Position numbers and translations under genes: made by a program. From NCBI GenBank assembly GCA_022113835.1, contig JAILWY010000021.1, positions 868,001-932,000 of the forward strand: a DNA stretch of 64,000 nucleotides, read 5' to 3'. Below the pieces are notes generated by a model. That model ran no database searches, was not told where the DNA came from, and saw only the letters and a program-made list of their open reading frames with translations. Shown piece by piece: positions 12,901 through 25,400 of the stretch (its first letter is position 1; the number at the start of each line of letters is the position of its first letter). This DNA comes from Atopsyche davidsoni. Taxonomy: Eukaryota > Arthropoda > Insecta > Trichoptera > Hydrobiosidae.

Positions 12901-15900
12901 AACTTACAACTATATCTAACACAAAATTGTATATAAAGAAATAATAAAGACAATGCATTTTGGAAGTTGAATAGCTAACTTTCACGATAGCCTAGCGGAC
13001 GGATCATTCATATTCTTAGAGTATAGCAAATATCCTCTTCGCCTAGGTCTTCGTGATATTTGATTGCATCTAAATATAAAGTTGGCCGTGTGATTAATAA
13101 TAATTGTTGAAGTTAGATAATAATTTTTAGCTCTAATTACTCGAGGTTGTACGCTCTATACAATATAAGTTATAGCAACTGTTACATGATTAGAAATTAG
13201 ATTTTAATATTTTCGACAGTTGACAACGATCACTTAAATGTTGAATTTTCTTTAACATTGACATGTTTGTAAACAAAATGTATACGTATAAATAAACACA
13301 TTGCTTATAATAGTATAACATTAATTAAAATGCGGTTGAACGTATTTCAAAGTGTACCTATAGGAGTTTTATTTTTAGCGCACATGTTACAGATGCTACG
13401 AGAAAAAATCTTGTGCGAGGCGAACGTCAAAATAACCTAAATGTCAAATATTTTCGTGTTTTTTTATCAGAATGACATGCTCTGTTATCTAAATGAGAAA
13501 TACCTTAGTCCCCGTCTCGGCTCCATCGTAAACTGTGGCCCAGACCATTCTGCTAGATAGAGCACTGAAACGTTTCTGGCGTGAGAAAAGATACGGTAGT
13601 AACTTGTTAAATAACAGTTTGACACGATTGTTCTTGAGCTGCCCTTCAGCCGCACGCCCCCACTACTAACTGGAAAGCGTTAAAAAACGTTCAAAACCGA
13701 CATGTAACTTCAAAAAATAATTAACATCACTGTTAGCTCTGTTTAATAAGCGTAAATAAAAAAAAACGACGATTCAAGAGTGACAGGATCGGGAGCAAAA
13801 TCCTTTTGAACAAAACAACAGTTTTCATTCAATCATAGACAATAAGATTTTCATTTCAAAGACATAAAGCAAAACTATTAAATGACACTACATGGAAATA
13901 TCAATATTTTATAGTTATATAATAATGAATTAAATTAAAAACATGTCATGTTTTGAACGTTTTTTTTTGTTTGTTTGTCGAGTTTTCCGCGCGCGTCCAT
14001 TACCGAATTTTCTTTTCAACCGTCGCGTACTGCAATCGATTTTCGTAGCAATTACATAACCTCAAAGCGGGCGGAAAATCGAGACAATTTGGGGTGTTTT
14101 GATATTGATTTGCGACGCAGACACTGGACGGATGAGATACTGAGATAATTGCCGATGCTTATTTACGCAAAATTGATTATTTTCGTGTTTCGTCGGACGG
14201 CGGGAATAGCTGACGGCTGAACTGGCCGAGTCTTTGGGACTGGCGAAAGCTCCGCTAGCTCGCCACTATCAGGACCGCTCGCTAAATATACCCCCCGGGT
14301 GGACCTACGAGAAGGAAACTTCAACCGTTTTTCTCAATTGTCATGATTAAAAAATACCGAATAAATTTGTATAACATCTGTAAATAAATTTATACTCGTT
14401 GCCAACTTCGAGCCTACTTCAGTTTCTCTCATTGAAAACACTTATTTTCCAGGTATCGTAGATCGGACAGTTTCAATCAAGCACACACTTCCAAAAATAT
14501 TAAGGATGACAAAAAACAAACTAATAATTGAAAAATACAACGAAAATTAACGAATCTTATCAAAATTTCAATTAATGCATTACATGCAAAACGTGCATAC
14601 ATAAATGTGCTACTGCATATCAATTAGGGTGCAAAACTTTATTTCATACTTTATTTCTTCGTATATCAACACAACAAAGAATATAAACGCAGATAACGAT
14701 ACAAGTTGTCATCGCAGTGCTCAACATGTGTGGGACTATAATATAATAAATATACCCACCAAGCCAAAATGCTTCCTACACCACTTCAGTCTACTAATAT
14801 AGTTACTAGAAATTACCTTAAAAATAAATATTTTAATTCAAAACGATTTTTTATGTGTAAATTATTTTCTTAAAAGCTTTTTTGATACTGAAAACGAATA
14901 CGAATGAAGATGCATTAAAAGATAACAAACCATAATATAAAAATTAAATAACCGCAAACAATAATGACTAAAGTTAATTCTGAAATTAATTCAGTCTTAT
15001 AGTTGTTGAGTTAAGGATGTAAACATGGACATCGAATTATAAAAAAATGCCGAATTTATACGAGCTATGAGGCAAATATGCCGATAACATGATCTGAGAA
15101 ATACTAATCATAAGACCTCGTGTTGAATGAATATCCTTTCCACAGGTTATTTTGTATCTTAAGTGCCTTATTCTGGTAGCTTTTGCAGAAAGCAAATTGC
15201 AGGATGACGATCATCCAGAAGATGAACGAGTCAAAGTGAACCTCGTCGAACGAACAACCGAGAAGGCAAGTCGCCCCTCGACACTCACTGCTCGGTCAGA
15301 TAAGGTGTGATTCATTTCTATTTAATCTAGCTTAGCGAAATGGCGGAAATACATATTTTTTGCAATATTTAATAGAGTAAGAATTCAATTGTTCTGTACC
15401 CCTGGATGTTGCAAATGCACAAAAGACATGGAAAACTATGATGCATTTAAAAAAATTGACATATCAGATAAGATAATTTAACTGGTTTTTTTTTCATTTA
15501 GATAATTGAAAATCTGTTAGTCAACGTTTTATTTTTTTTGTATGGAATATATTAAATATAATAATCAAAATTATGTTTGAGTAGTTAGATGCTGTTCCGC
15601 AAAAATAATGCAGATCTGATGACGTCGCCCTTGGAAAATTCCTACTCCCATAATATGACTCGCTACGTACAAATATATACTTGAACGAAAATTAACTATT
15701 CATTAGAACAATATCAACGATATAATACCACATAAAACGAAACATAAATGAAGGTATTGAAAGATTTTCATAGACGAGCGCCTGCGATAGTTGCATCCAA
15801 TAAATGCTCATTGGTCGCCAAGTGCAAGCGTCAACCGAGCCAATGCCACATGATTACAGACCAACTGTGTCGTGTAGTGACCTTATGGCGTTAAATAATA

Positions 15901-16687
15901 CGATTTAATCAATCAAACTTGCAAAACGAAACATTTGTTAAAAATCACAATATTTTTATGATAAAAATTATTTCAGCACTTTGCATACAAAATTTATGAA
16001 GAAAAAAAACGTATTGATCACTAATTAGCCTCATTAGCTTATTTCTCAGTTACAGATATCCAATTTAATTAATAAAAAAATTAAAAAAAAAAAAAAAAAC
16101 ATAAAAAAAATAAATCGTAAGTTTCGCGAAAATATTCAAGCAAAAACACGATCGACAGGTAACAATCCGTTTTAAATTAGAAGCTAAATATAAATAAATT
16201 ATTGTTGCATATCAAAAATACAATATATATTTTTTTTTATAATTTGAATTCATGTGTGATGAAATAATTGTATGACGCTACTACGTACGGACACAATAAT
16301 GGTAATACATTTCACAAACACATTTGTACAGCTCGAGGCGAGGACCGGCGGCCCATCCGCCCGGCGCGCTGACAGTAAACCTCTCCACACGACTATTCAC
16401 TTCCCAAATAACACACAGCAGCAATCGATTGAGTTAATTAAATACATCCTAACCGTATTAAAAAGTTTTTACTCGTCGCAGCCGACGATTAACGCCTGCT
16501 GCAGCGTTACAAAAATAGAGCCCAAACTTGTGCAAGTTGCAAAACTCAGTTTTCACTCATAAGTTTTGAAAAACATATAAAAACACCTTTGGATACAAAA
16601 TTCGCGCCCGAGCTTCAGATAAATCGATGATTACACGCGGTTTGATAAACTGAACGGTTTCAGGTAAAAAATACTCACCCCGGACAT
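4744..16687 (-). CDS. Pyk: Pyruvate kinase
   Basis: This enzyme carries out the last step of glycolysis in the cytosol, converting phosphoenolpyruvate and ADP to pyruvate and ATP as a tetramer. The minus-strand coding exons in order are: alternative first exons 16679-16687 or 13504-13548; then 12052-12181, 7080-7303, 6543-6875, 6203-6349, 6021-6122, 5699-5944, 5166-5388 and 4744-4910. All introns are GT-AG and phase is kept throughout, giving 526 or 538 residues, the usual insect length. Visible family motifs are [12 protein letters not shown] and [11 protein letters not shown] in the exon at 7080-7303, and DDGLI and [15 protein letters not shown] at 6543-6875. [10 protein letters not shown] carries the catalytic Lys, about residue 278 of the long form. 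[12 protein letters not shown] carries the metal-binding Asp/Glu, and [14 protein letters not shown] with [11 protein letters not shown] follows. The C-terminus is the usual [11 protein letters not shown] type. Introns 1 and 2 are large and hold repeat debris. Nothing suggests loss of function. Confidence 0.97.
9886..9957. repeat. (TA)n microsatellite followed by a T tract
   Basis: About 58 bases of uninterrupted TA dinucleotide are followed by about 15 T. The array lies in the Pyk intron and is likely length-variable. The plus-strand open frame that crosses it (9767-10144, with alternating Tyr-Ile) is a by-product of the repeat. Confidence 0.95.
11293..11900 (+). mobile_element. Degenerate RTE/BovB-like non-LTR retrotransposon, C-terminal part of the reverse transcriptase protein
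   Basis: The plus-strand frame from 11293 carries the conserved region that follows the RT domain in these elements. Recognisable pieces are [38 protein letters not shown] and [14 protein letters not shown]. After about 11600 the similarity continues in another frame ([15 protein letters not shown], then [10 protein letters not shown]) and again in a third (ILQLIVQRK), so at least two frameshifts and stops are present. It is inserted antisense in a Pyk intron and cannot encode a working protein. Family level (RTE-like) comes from remembered motifs. Confidence 0.75.
12182..13503 (-). other. Pyk: Pyk intron between the proximal first exon and the shared exon
   Basis: This is AT-rich intronic sequence with no additional exon recognised. 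It is bounded by the GTATTT donor at 13503-13502 and the CGCAG acceptor at 12182. No motif beyond the splice sites could be supported. Confidence 0.55.
13504..13548 (-). CDS. Pyk: Alternative first coding exon of Pyk (15-residue N-terminus)
   Basis: On the minus strand an ATG at 13548-13546 opens 15 codons ([15 protein letters not shown]), directly followed by a GTATTT donor. It joins in phase 0 to the shared exon at 12181 ([10 protein letters not shown]...). The open frame, the exact donor and the fitting phase all support a real coding exon that replaces the MSG start. A GC-richer stretch with a TATA-like box lies about 740 bp upstream. Whether tissues or stages use the two starts differently cannot be read from the sequence. 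Confidence 0.6.
14283..14290 (-). promoter_or_regulatory. Pyk: Candidate TATA box for the proximal Pyk first exon
   Basis: TATATTTA on the minus strand lies in a locally GC-rich island (about 14180-14310) within an AT-rich intron and points towards the exon at 13504-13548. A start about 30 bases downstream would fall near 14255. No promoter computation was done. The distance to the ATG (about 700 bases) implies a long leader or a spliced leader exon. Confidence 0.35.
16679..16687 (-). CDS. Pyk: Distal first coding exon of Pyk (Met-Ser-Gly)
   Basis: The minus-strand sequence ATG TCC GGG is followed at once by a strong GTGAGT donor, leaving phase 0. It therefore joins to the exon at 12181 as [12 protein letters not shown]. 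Upstream sequence to about 16810 is less AT-rich than its surroundings and would be 5'UTR and promoter. Such a tiny coding exon is easy for gene finders to miss. The call rests on the donor strength, the phase and the match to the usual short N-terminus of the family. Confidence 0.6.
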
Positions 16688-19676
16688 GATTTGTAAATGT
16701 TTTTTGACGTTTCTGTCGCGAACCAACACGCCGACAGCGAAATGACGACTGGAGTGAATTCTCAACACGACGCCGAATGGAGTCGCAGAAGGACAAATGG
16801 AAGGTCATACAATCGCATAATACGAGCGGCCAATATTAAAGCATTTTATTATAAAACATCTAAAAGCAATACTTAAAAATATTATTATAATAATCTCACA
16901 ATCATTGGTATTTTTAATTTTATTAATAAATAATTTCTTTTACTCCAGTGACCTGTTATAAGTTATGGCAGACACGACTGTTTTATAATACTAAAACAAA
17001 TATTTTCTAGTAAATGATTGAATAAAATATTTTTATTATTATAATTGAATAAGTATTTTTAATACACATTGTATTATTATACGTTAAATTATATAAAACT
17101 TTCAAACTTACGCTGGTTTGTCGATCAGGAAAAACCATTTCCACTAACTCAGAAAAAACTAATTGTAATAATTATTTCACTAAGAAAATTGTATGTTTAC
17201 CGCACAGAAGCAATTCTTTGAGTGAAGTGATTGTGTTTTTTTTCAGAGCTATTCGATGATTTTCTTATCAGATATGTAATTCTGTTAAAATGGTGACTAG
17301 AAACAATCTTTAGCGTGAATGTAATATTTGGGTAAAAGTATCAGCGTCGTGTAAAGTTCTTATCTTCCGCAATATTGTCCGTAATTATTGAACATTTATG
17401 TGAATAAGCTAAATGTAATAAAAACTAACACAAGTATATAAGCAGTTTACAATTATACATTGAAGAATTTTTATTGTGAGAATCACTTATAATTTTCTGA
17501 AACGCACTGTTAATTCCTTTATCAAGAGCTAATAAAAAAGATTAAGCCAATAGTTGATAAAAACATGATATGTTTTATAAAATCGAGGATAGTTTAAAAT
17601 TTAGATCAGGTTGATAAAAATGACAGTATTCTATCCATAAAATCGAAACGAGCCCTTTTGAGACAAGAGAGCAGCATGTGAGCCATCGTTTGTTCCAGAA
17701 TACCTGATACAGTCAACAACAATACTAAAATACAAACCTAAGTATTTTATTTTAAAAAATATTGATTACCTACCATCTTCAAACTTTTAATTATAATTTA
17801 TTAATGTGTACTTACTTGCGACTTTCAGACAAATGACTTATCGACAACTAACCTGATATAGTCAATGAACATTCATGCAAATGCTTACAGTGTTATGAGG
17901 CAAGTCGCTGGATGTATTATAAATCAATTAGATAGACTTATTGGCACCAGAATACTCCATCCAAGAGTTTAAAGGAACTAATTAGTAGTACTGGTAGCAG
18001 TAGCGAATGTGCCAACAAATGTGGTAACACAAAGATCCAAAGAAATTTTAAAAAAGAGTAGTAATATGGATTATACAAACAATTGCGATATGTCACTTAC
18101 GCACCATAATTTCTACCAAATTCCAGAGGACCAATGCATGTACTTGACATTATTCTATTGAAAAAATGTTCACAAGTATTCCCATCCACTGTTAGAAATC
18201 GATGGTTCTTAGATGATTTTGCATAATTTCCAATGTTTTAGATTAAATACTTAAATTTGATTCCCGGATGAAAACATTTGTATTTCACTCAACACACCAG
18301 AAATAGTGCAATACAAAGGCCATAAACTCTAGTCATAAAATGAATAAAATAATTATAAATACAAATATTCATGGAACAAATGGAGATAAAATAAAACTTT
18401 GATATTTAGTTAAGAAAATAAGTTTATTAAACAATATGCATTAAAGTAGCCGTATTATTTAGAATAGAATGAAAGCAATACTGCACAAACCGCAGGTACA
18501 ATAAAGATGGCCAAACTCATCCTGAAACTTGCCGATTTAATACATTGAATTTTGCAGACAATAAAAAAGAAAAAATTGCTAAGTGCACAAGTTATATTGA
18601 ATACACTTCCAATATATATTTTGATTCAATGTTCGTTTTTTTTAATTAAATACACAAAGATTATATTATCCGAGAGTGTTGGGTGAAGACTCAAAACTAA
18701 TTTGCGATCCTGTGTTGCAAACCTTCGCGGACCTAAGCTTTAAAAAAATACATTCTCTAAATTAAATCATTTATACAATGAAATATACACATTCAATAAA
18801 AAAGACCTAATTGGAAGGTATTATCGTTTTCTAAATACATAATATTTTTGTATTATAACCATCACAATTTAAGAATGTCATATTTATATAATATATATTA
18901 TCCTTCCTCACAAAAATACCAATTGCATTGTTTGAGGAGATTACTTCTTTCATGATTCCAAAATATCTGAATTATTGGTGTTTTATCTTTAATAATTCTT
19001 CTCTTAACCTCTGGCTATTAAAAAATACACATAATATACACCTAACGCTCAAGTCACTGGATCACATATGTACTAGTTTGTATAAATTATATTTTTCCTT
19101 ATTACAAACACTCTTTCCTTTTTAGTGCCATCAGCAAGATCCATTTGCCCAGTGGCAATGCCAGACCCTGTTACGTGTGAGGATTCTCAGAATAAACCAA
19201 ATTATAAACAAATACTTAGGTGGGTCGATACATTCACGCTTTATTCATTAAGAGTAGTGTTATTGTAAATTTCTTTCTTAATGTTTAAGAAATAGGTATA
19301 TTACAAGTGTATTAAAAATCCTAGGAACATAACATAAGAACCTTATAATAAAAAAAAAAACAATTATGTTATACTGTTTAATTTATCATCATTTACTCCA
19401 TCAAAGGAGACATAGGCACTTAAAAGGTTAGAGTATTGAGTGATTAACTGGAATTTATTCTAAATCAATAAATTTGAAAGGGAAACGGCACAGAACATAA
19501 TAAATAAACAGGAATGACTTCATTGTATCTCCTTCCGCCCTTCTGTCTGAAGACATACTTTTCAAAAAGAAATGTCTTAACGAGCCGAATCTCCTATGGT
19601 AAATAATGCTAATAAACTTGAGATATTTATATACACATCATTACTTACGTTTTGCATCTACACTGTATACTTATCA
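16688..19676. other. Intergenic stretch: Pyk leader/promoter side, then the USP1 3' flank
   Basis: The left edge (16688 to about 16830) is presumably the distal Pyk leader and promoter. The right part lies downstream of the USP1 stop and should hold its 3'UTR. The sequence around 19128-19190 is less AT-rich but has no open frame with gene features. No RNA gene or intact repeat was recognised. Confidence 0.5.
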
Positions 19677-22043
19677 CTACTCAGTGTCCGTTTTTACATA
19701 AAACAAAAGATATGGAGTGGATGCAGATCTCATCTTGGGTTTGGATGAAAGCAACTCGTCAAACTCCTCACTCGATATGGCCTTCACTGTCTCGTCATCA
19801 CACATAAGCCACATCTCACGGTCTCCTCCCACTTCCTCCGCTGCCCACGCTCCTCGCGCAAGCTTCACACCACAACAGTCTAGGCTCGAGCAAAGTGGAC
19901 TACCTTCAGGAACGGCTCCCGTTGGAGCTGCCGCTAACCCAACCTTCCGCTTGGCGGGTGGGATTTTATCCGCAACACCATTACTTTTGTTTCGGGCAAA
20001 TAGATTCTTCATGAAGTTAGGCTTGTCACTAGAATTGGGAGCAATGCAGCTCTTAGTGTCCCGTTCGCAGCACAGATACGGTGCAGAAGTATCAGCGTAG
20101 CGAGCGCGGGTGTAAGCGATGTAATGCCCGCCAGTTAATGTCTGGCCAAGGTGCATGATGACTCCATACAAGGCGTACGAATGTGGACGTTTTGCAGCAG
20201 GACGCTGGCAACAAGCATCACAAAAGCAAGCCAGAGTGAGTGGGGTAGGCATATGGGCTGTGAGTTTCTCCATGGTCTCTGTGAAGCGTTTTAATTGCAG
20301 GACCAGCAATCGCGGAAGAGTTTCGTAGGTGACAGAACGACGAGCTTCATTGTAGCGTACACACTCGTCACACCAATACTTGTTCTGGTCACGCAGATAC
20401 TCATTAGTGACACACGCATGCTGATAAAGAGCACTAGGCTCCCCTAATCGATCACTCTCAGGAATGGGAACGGAGATGTCGCACATTGTCTGCTTGCGCT
20501 CTGTCACAATCTCACACTCGAGACAAGTGGTCCTCAGTACCGTTGTCCCTTCAAAGTCCTCTGCCACAAAGTCAAACCCCAAATTCTTACTCCACTCGTT
20601 GGCTACCCCACAGTCTTCCTCAGCTGCTGGAGCAGACTTAGTATTGTTTTCCTTCGTTGGTGAATCCAACTTTGAGGTCTTGGCTTTTTTTCTATTCTTC
20701 CAAGATTTCCTTAAGATTCCCAAGGAGGGCTTGGAGCATATCAAGGTGGACGGCCCGTCACTATCTACCGATGCTCGCTCCCCATTAGACCTGTTGGATG
20801 AAATAACAATTTTAGGAAAATATGACAAGACAAAATCGGTGAATGAATAGACTCAAATAAAAGTTTAGATACCCATTAGGCAGGTCAATGTGATGAGTGA
20901 ATCTTAATTGAAGAGATCGACAAGTCTCCCGTATGCTATCAAGTAAGCACATGAGTAGCTCGTGAGCATCCTGCTGCTGATTACCCTCGAAGATAGAGTT
21001 AACATTGCGTAGAGCAGCTAGGAAGGTGTCAGCTTGATAGGGTTCACAATGATCGCGTGCTTCGGCAGTACGCAGACAAGCATACATTTCGTGCATGCGC
21101 TCAGTGGTAACCTGGATGTTGCTCTTAACAGCACCGTCAGCAAGCCCCCCTAACGACAGCAAATCTTTGCTACTCCAGGAGCGGGAGCCAGAATTGGCTA
21201 GGTTGGCAAAGTTGCGGCCCAGTGAAGAGCTCTTCGCTTTGGCCTGCCCAAACTTCTGATCTGCGAGAGCAAGATCAGCCACCAGATGATGCAGATTGTG
21301 CAAGAAGTTGGGGGTGAAACGGAGTGTATACAGGACACTATTGAGAAAGCAAGTGTTGCCGAGATTGGACAGTGTAGCTATCGGGGGACGGCCATCGAGG
21401 GCCTTCCTGCCGCCAAAGCTGTTCTGCGACTCCGTGTGGTAGCCATTCAACATATCGGCCTGTTGCTGACCAGTGTTTGTCACTGCCAATTTATTCTCTA
21501 AAAATAACAATATTATAAAGGTATTACAAGTAAAATGATATAACAGGATAGTTTTCACTGTTCATTACAGTTTAATGAAGTTCTTGTATATCTGACATGA
21601 CACCAAAATTTGCTTAGGCGTTGTGGTTTGTCTGCAGGTATATAGAATAGGTTAACTATAAATATAATTTCACTAGCCAGTATTGCACAAGCAAAGTAAG
21701 AATCTTCCTCACCTTCAGCTTTATGACTCTTGTCCAACTTCTGTTTTTTGGGAGCTTTACAGGAATCCTCAAAATTATCCGTGTAAGGGCGCTTGAGTCC
21801 CAATATATTTTTCTCCAAATGGTTTTTAAGCTTGTTGGGTTGAAGACTTTTTTTTAAATTTCCTTTAGTACCGAAATTACGCTCATTATTTTGCTCGGCA
21901 GTGGAATGCTTCGCTACATTCTCGTGCGTATTGATCTCGCTCTCTTTCCCGGAAAAGGTTCTTTTTAAGGTTAACAAGGATGAGAGCTTGGACTTTTCGG
22001 CTCCTTTCTTCTTATCCAGTAGGGAATGAGAGCTCATTTGCAT
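19677..22043 (-). CDS. Usp1: Ubiquitin carboxyl-terminal hydrolase 1 (USP1-like deubiquitinase)
   Basis: This is a cysteine protease that, with WDR48/UAF1, removes ubiquitin from PCNA and FANCD2 in animals, restraining translesion synthesis and the Fanconi pathway. The three coding exons are 21713-22043, 20873-21497 and 19677-20790, giving 689 residues. The catalytic Cys is in NLGNTCFLN (about Cys160) and the Cys-box partner QQQDAHELL follows in the second exon. The His is in LTGGHYIAYTR (about His541), and a DD pair near residue 650 supplies the Asp. CLEC and CDEC pairs form the USP finger. The USP1 assignment comes from the Lys-rich N-terminus, the segment around TTCLECEIVTER, and LVLQLKRFTET. 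It is shorter than vertebrate USP1 (about 785), mainly in linker sequence. The start was taken at MQMSS because the upstream exon reads out of frame; MSS two codons later is possible. Confidence 0.88.
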
Positions 22044-22407
22044 CTTCAGCGCACCTGTAAGTCATTTTAGATATAAACGACAGGTCGTTCACGATTAGCG
22101 ATATAGGTTAGCGTATCCATTTTCTAAACAACTTTCTCAATTTTAGAGAAGAATCGATCGTGACAGTCACACAAATCGAAATAAATGATGAGATTAAAAA
22201 ATACAAACATAAATTTGAGACATTAATTCCGGAAAACCAATAATATAAAAAGTAACAAATCTCCACCAAATAAAAAAAGTAGTGAAAACTAAATTATAAA
22301 AAATAATAACATTAAAAAAATACTCACGTAATAAAAATAAATTAAAACTGTCCTAATAATATCTAATATAGCTTTAGTGTATATTTTTAAAAGAATTGTA
22401 TTATTAC

Positions 22408-22433
22408 CGGGCGCTGACTGGATGCATCGCCAT
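22408..22433 (-). promoter_or_regulatory. Usp1: Probable USP1 leader exon end with an upstream ORF
   Basis: The minus strand shows ATGGCGATGCATCC... ending in a GTAATA donor at 22407. An acceptor (TTACAG) at 22055 begins the exon carrying the main ATG. Joined this way the upstream ATG runs out of frame past the main start and terminates soon after, so it would be an overlapping uORF able to damp translation. Only the 3' end of the leader exon can be placed. The transcription start is not visible. Confidence 0.4.
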
Positions 22434-25400
22434 TTTGGCTAAAATCGCCCGCAACTAATGTTGCCGAGTGATAAAAGTATTTTTACTCTCCGTTGGTTTG
22501 GAGCACTGAACACATTTATGGCTGTTAGGTTATTAAAAAAAAAAAGTACCACCTTCACCAGATTCTCATATTTTTTTAATATACCGATTCATTCTCATCA
22601 TTCTGTATAAATAATAGTAAAAAGTCTTATACTTTCTCTCTTAGTATTTTCAAAAAATTATTTGTTACAGCTATTTTAGATTTGTATTTATTTTAGCATC
22701 TTACATCATATGTGTAAAAATATTTTTTATAACCATCAAAATAGCAGTGGAATAAATATTTATAAGTAAGATATTTATTACATAATAATTTGAGGTCGAA
22801 CAAAGAATGTAAAATAAATATTGAATCTAAAACGCTGAGAATGATTGATACTTGTATTATAATTTAACGTTCCCCAATAAGCATACTTAACCCTTATTGA
22901 TTTTACAAAACTTACATTTGCTCCATTTTTCATAAAAATAATTGTGTATACCTATATATAGTCTTAGAACTGGAGTCATTTTCAATGGATAAACTCTTTG
23001 AGGATGTATTTTGAGGTATTTTGGTCGAAACGGTGGACCTCAGCTCAACGAGCATGGTTGAATATTTAGGAAACTAAGTTATTAATACTATACATAGCTA
23101 TAAAAAAATTGACACTATTTTTTTCAATATAAAAGAAAATTATCATTTACAATCCCAAATTTCAAAAGAGATCAAAGTTAACAATGATTAACAAGCTATT
23201 ATTAACTATTATTCCTCTAAATAAAAACCAATACAATGTTGAATCACATTTGGATTTTTGGTACCAGCAATATAGTTTTATTGATATACTATTATGAATA
23301 GTTTGATTTGAAACATGATAATAGAGGATAACGATAAGAAAAGTATAATATTATTCAATCGAATATTTGAGCAATCGTGGACTTTTAAAATTTGGGTGTA
23401 AAAATATATGATTTTATATAAATTATTTTCTATTTTATTCTACCTAGTTCATTAAGAATAAATCCCATGCATTAAATCTGAAATGAGCTGATAGCACTAA
23501 TAATTAAAATTCTAAAAAATAATTAAAGTACTCAAATCGCATTATTTATAGATTTTTTTTTATTTTTGATTAATAATACTTTCATGCTAATTTTGATTAC
23601 ATAATTAAACAACCTCTAGGTATATATCTTTTACAAATAAAAATTGATTTCACCAGGGTTTTTAATTTATAAAGAATGTAGGCCACAAGAGAATTACGGT
23701 GTAAATCCATTTCCATGATAGTTACATTAAAATCTAAAATGATTAACTTTTATAATGTAAAACTTAACCACCTAATAAAATAGTTACCTTCAGGATGCAA
23801 ATAAAAAGTAAAAAATAATCTTGGTGGCCAAAAATAAATAAAAATTAATGAAAAAAAGCCATGTATGAACACAAACAAATATTTTTTACTAAACATAACT
23901 CGATACTAACATATTTCACACCTAATTTTTATTGACATTTATTGATATGGTAACAAGAGTTGACTAAATGATAATTTTATTATTTGGATTAAAATATCAC
24001 TAATACAATATAAATATCAAAAACTATAAAAAGCTTCTGGTTAAGTTAACATCAAATTTTCTATGGTTAACAGAGTTGAATTCTACTTGTTATATTAAAG
24101 AATACAACTTATACATTATAATGTTACACATGATGTACTTAAAAAATTATAAGACACTATTAAATAAACTCTATTAAAGCTATATTTTCTAATCTATTGT
24201 GTATTTGGTTTCAATGTTTTTAATTATTCATTGATCAATTTGCAACATTACATGATTGATCCAGTACGTGGGTAAAATTGAAAATTACACAACAACACAA
24301 AATTACAGATAGGCTGCAGTTTCATACCGTTTTCATATTACACACAAACCTAATGAAAGTAAAATGACTTATTTAGTATAATTATTACAAATTGAACATT
24401 TTTTGTAAATACATATAACATAGTGTTGTGATAGTACAACTAACTCTAAAAATTCTATTTCAAAAAAATATGATTAATATATCATTTCAGTTTTCACTAA
24501 GCCATAATACAGTCAATGTAATCACCAAATACGTTTTTCCCTACCGTTCTTTTCATCGATAAGTACTTCATAATTTATTCATACATTTATTGAAAAATAC
24601 TGATGTTCATGAACTCGGGTCTCGTAATACCCTATCCCTATCTCGTTCTACTTTTATATAACATTTTCGGCTCCTTTGAATAGCATGCTTGATAACTAAA
24701 AAATAACCAATAGTTAATGAAATGATAAGCAAGTTTCTTTAGTAAATTTGAGGTTTACATATTGGCATTGACACATAATAAAATGCTTATTTTCTTCTCA
24801 AAAAATGTAAAAAATCTTTGAATTTTATTGAATACATGGATTCAAGGGAACAATTCCATCTTAATATATTGATAAAAATATAATTTATAAATTGAATTAT
24901 AATTAATAAATTGATTTATGAATATCTGATCACTTGAAATAAATAATCCGTAATGACTGGCATAAAAATAAACTGTCTTTAAAATTTATTTCAGAATTAA
25001 CAGCTGTGTTTAAAAATATGAAGATAATATTAGTACTAATAAAATTATTTCATAACTATTTAATTGCATTATAAAAATTTGTTGTGCTTACTTACTTTCC
25101 CTTAAAAAAATGACTGGCTTTAGATTTTTTTTCAAAACTTCACAAATTAATAATACAGATTGTAAATTAGTTGGCGATCAGAAAAATTCTGAGATAGTTT
25201 CACATAGTGGTACAGTAAATATCATCATTGATTTTTAAACAATATTACATCAAACAAAACAACAATAAATCACTGTTCATTTCACAACTCTCAAAACACA
25301 CAAAAACAAGCTTAACTATTGTTAACTAAGAATAAACAAAAACTGTTTCAAGCAAATATTACACCGTGGAAAATCTTAATAATCCTGATTAACTTAAAAA

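Noticed and set aside
16272..16562. 96-codon plus-strand open frame opposite the Pyk leader
   Set aside because: It has no recognisable domain and overlaps the promoter side of Pyk. The GC-richer composition there is explained by the promoter.
16557..16808. 83-codon minus-strand open frame covering the distal Pyk first exon
   Set aside because: It reads a different frame from MSG and does not join in phase to the Pyk exon at 12181. It is best explained as leader sequence.
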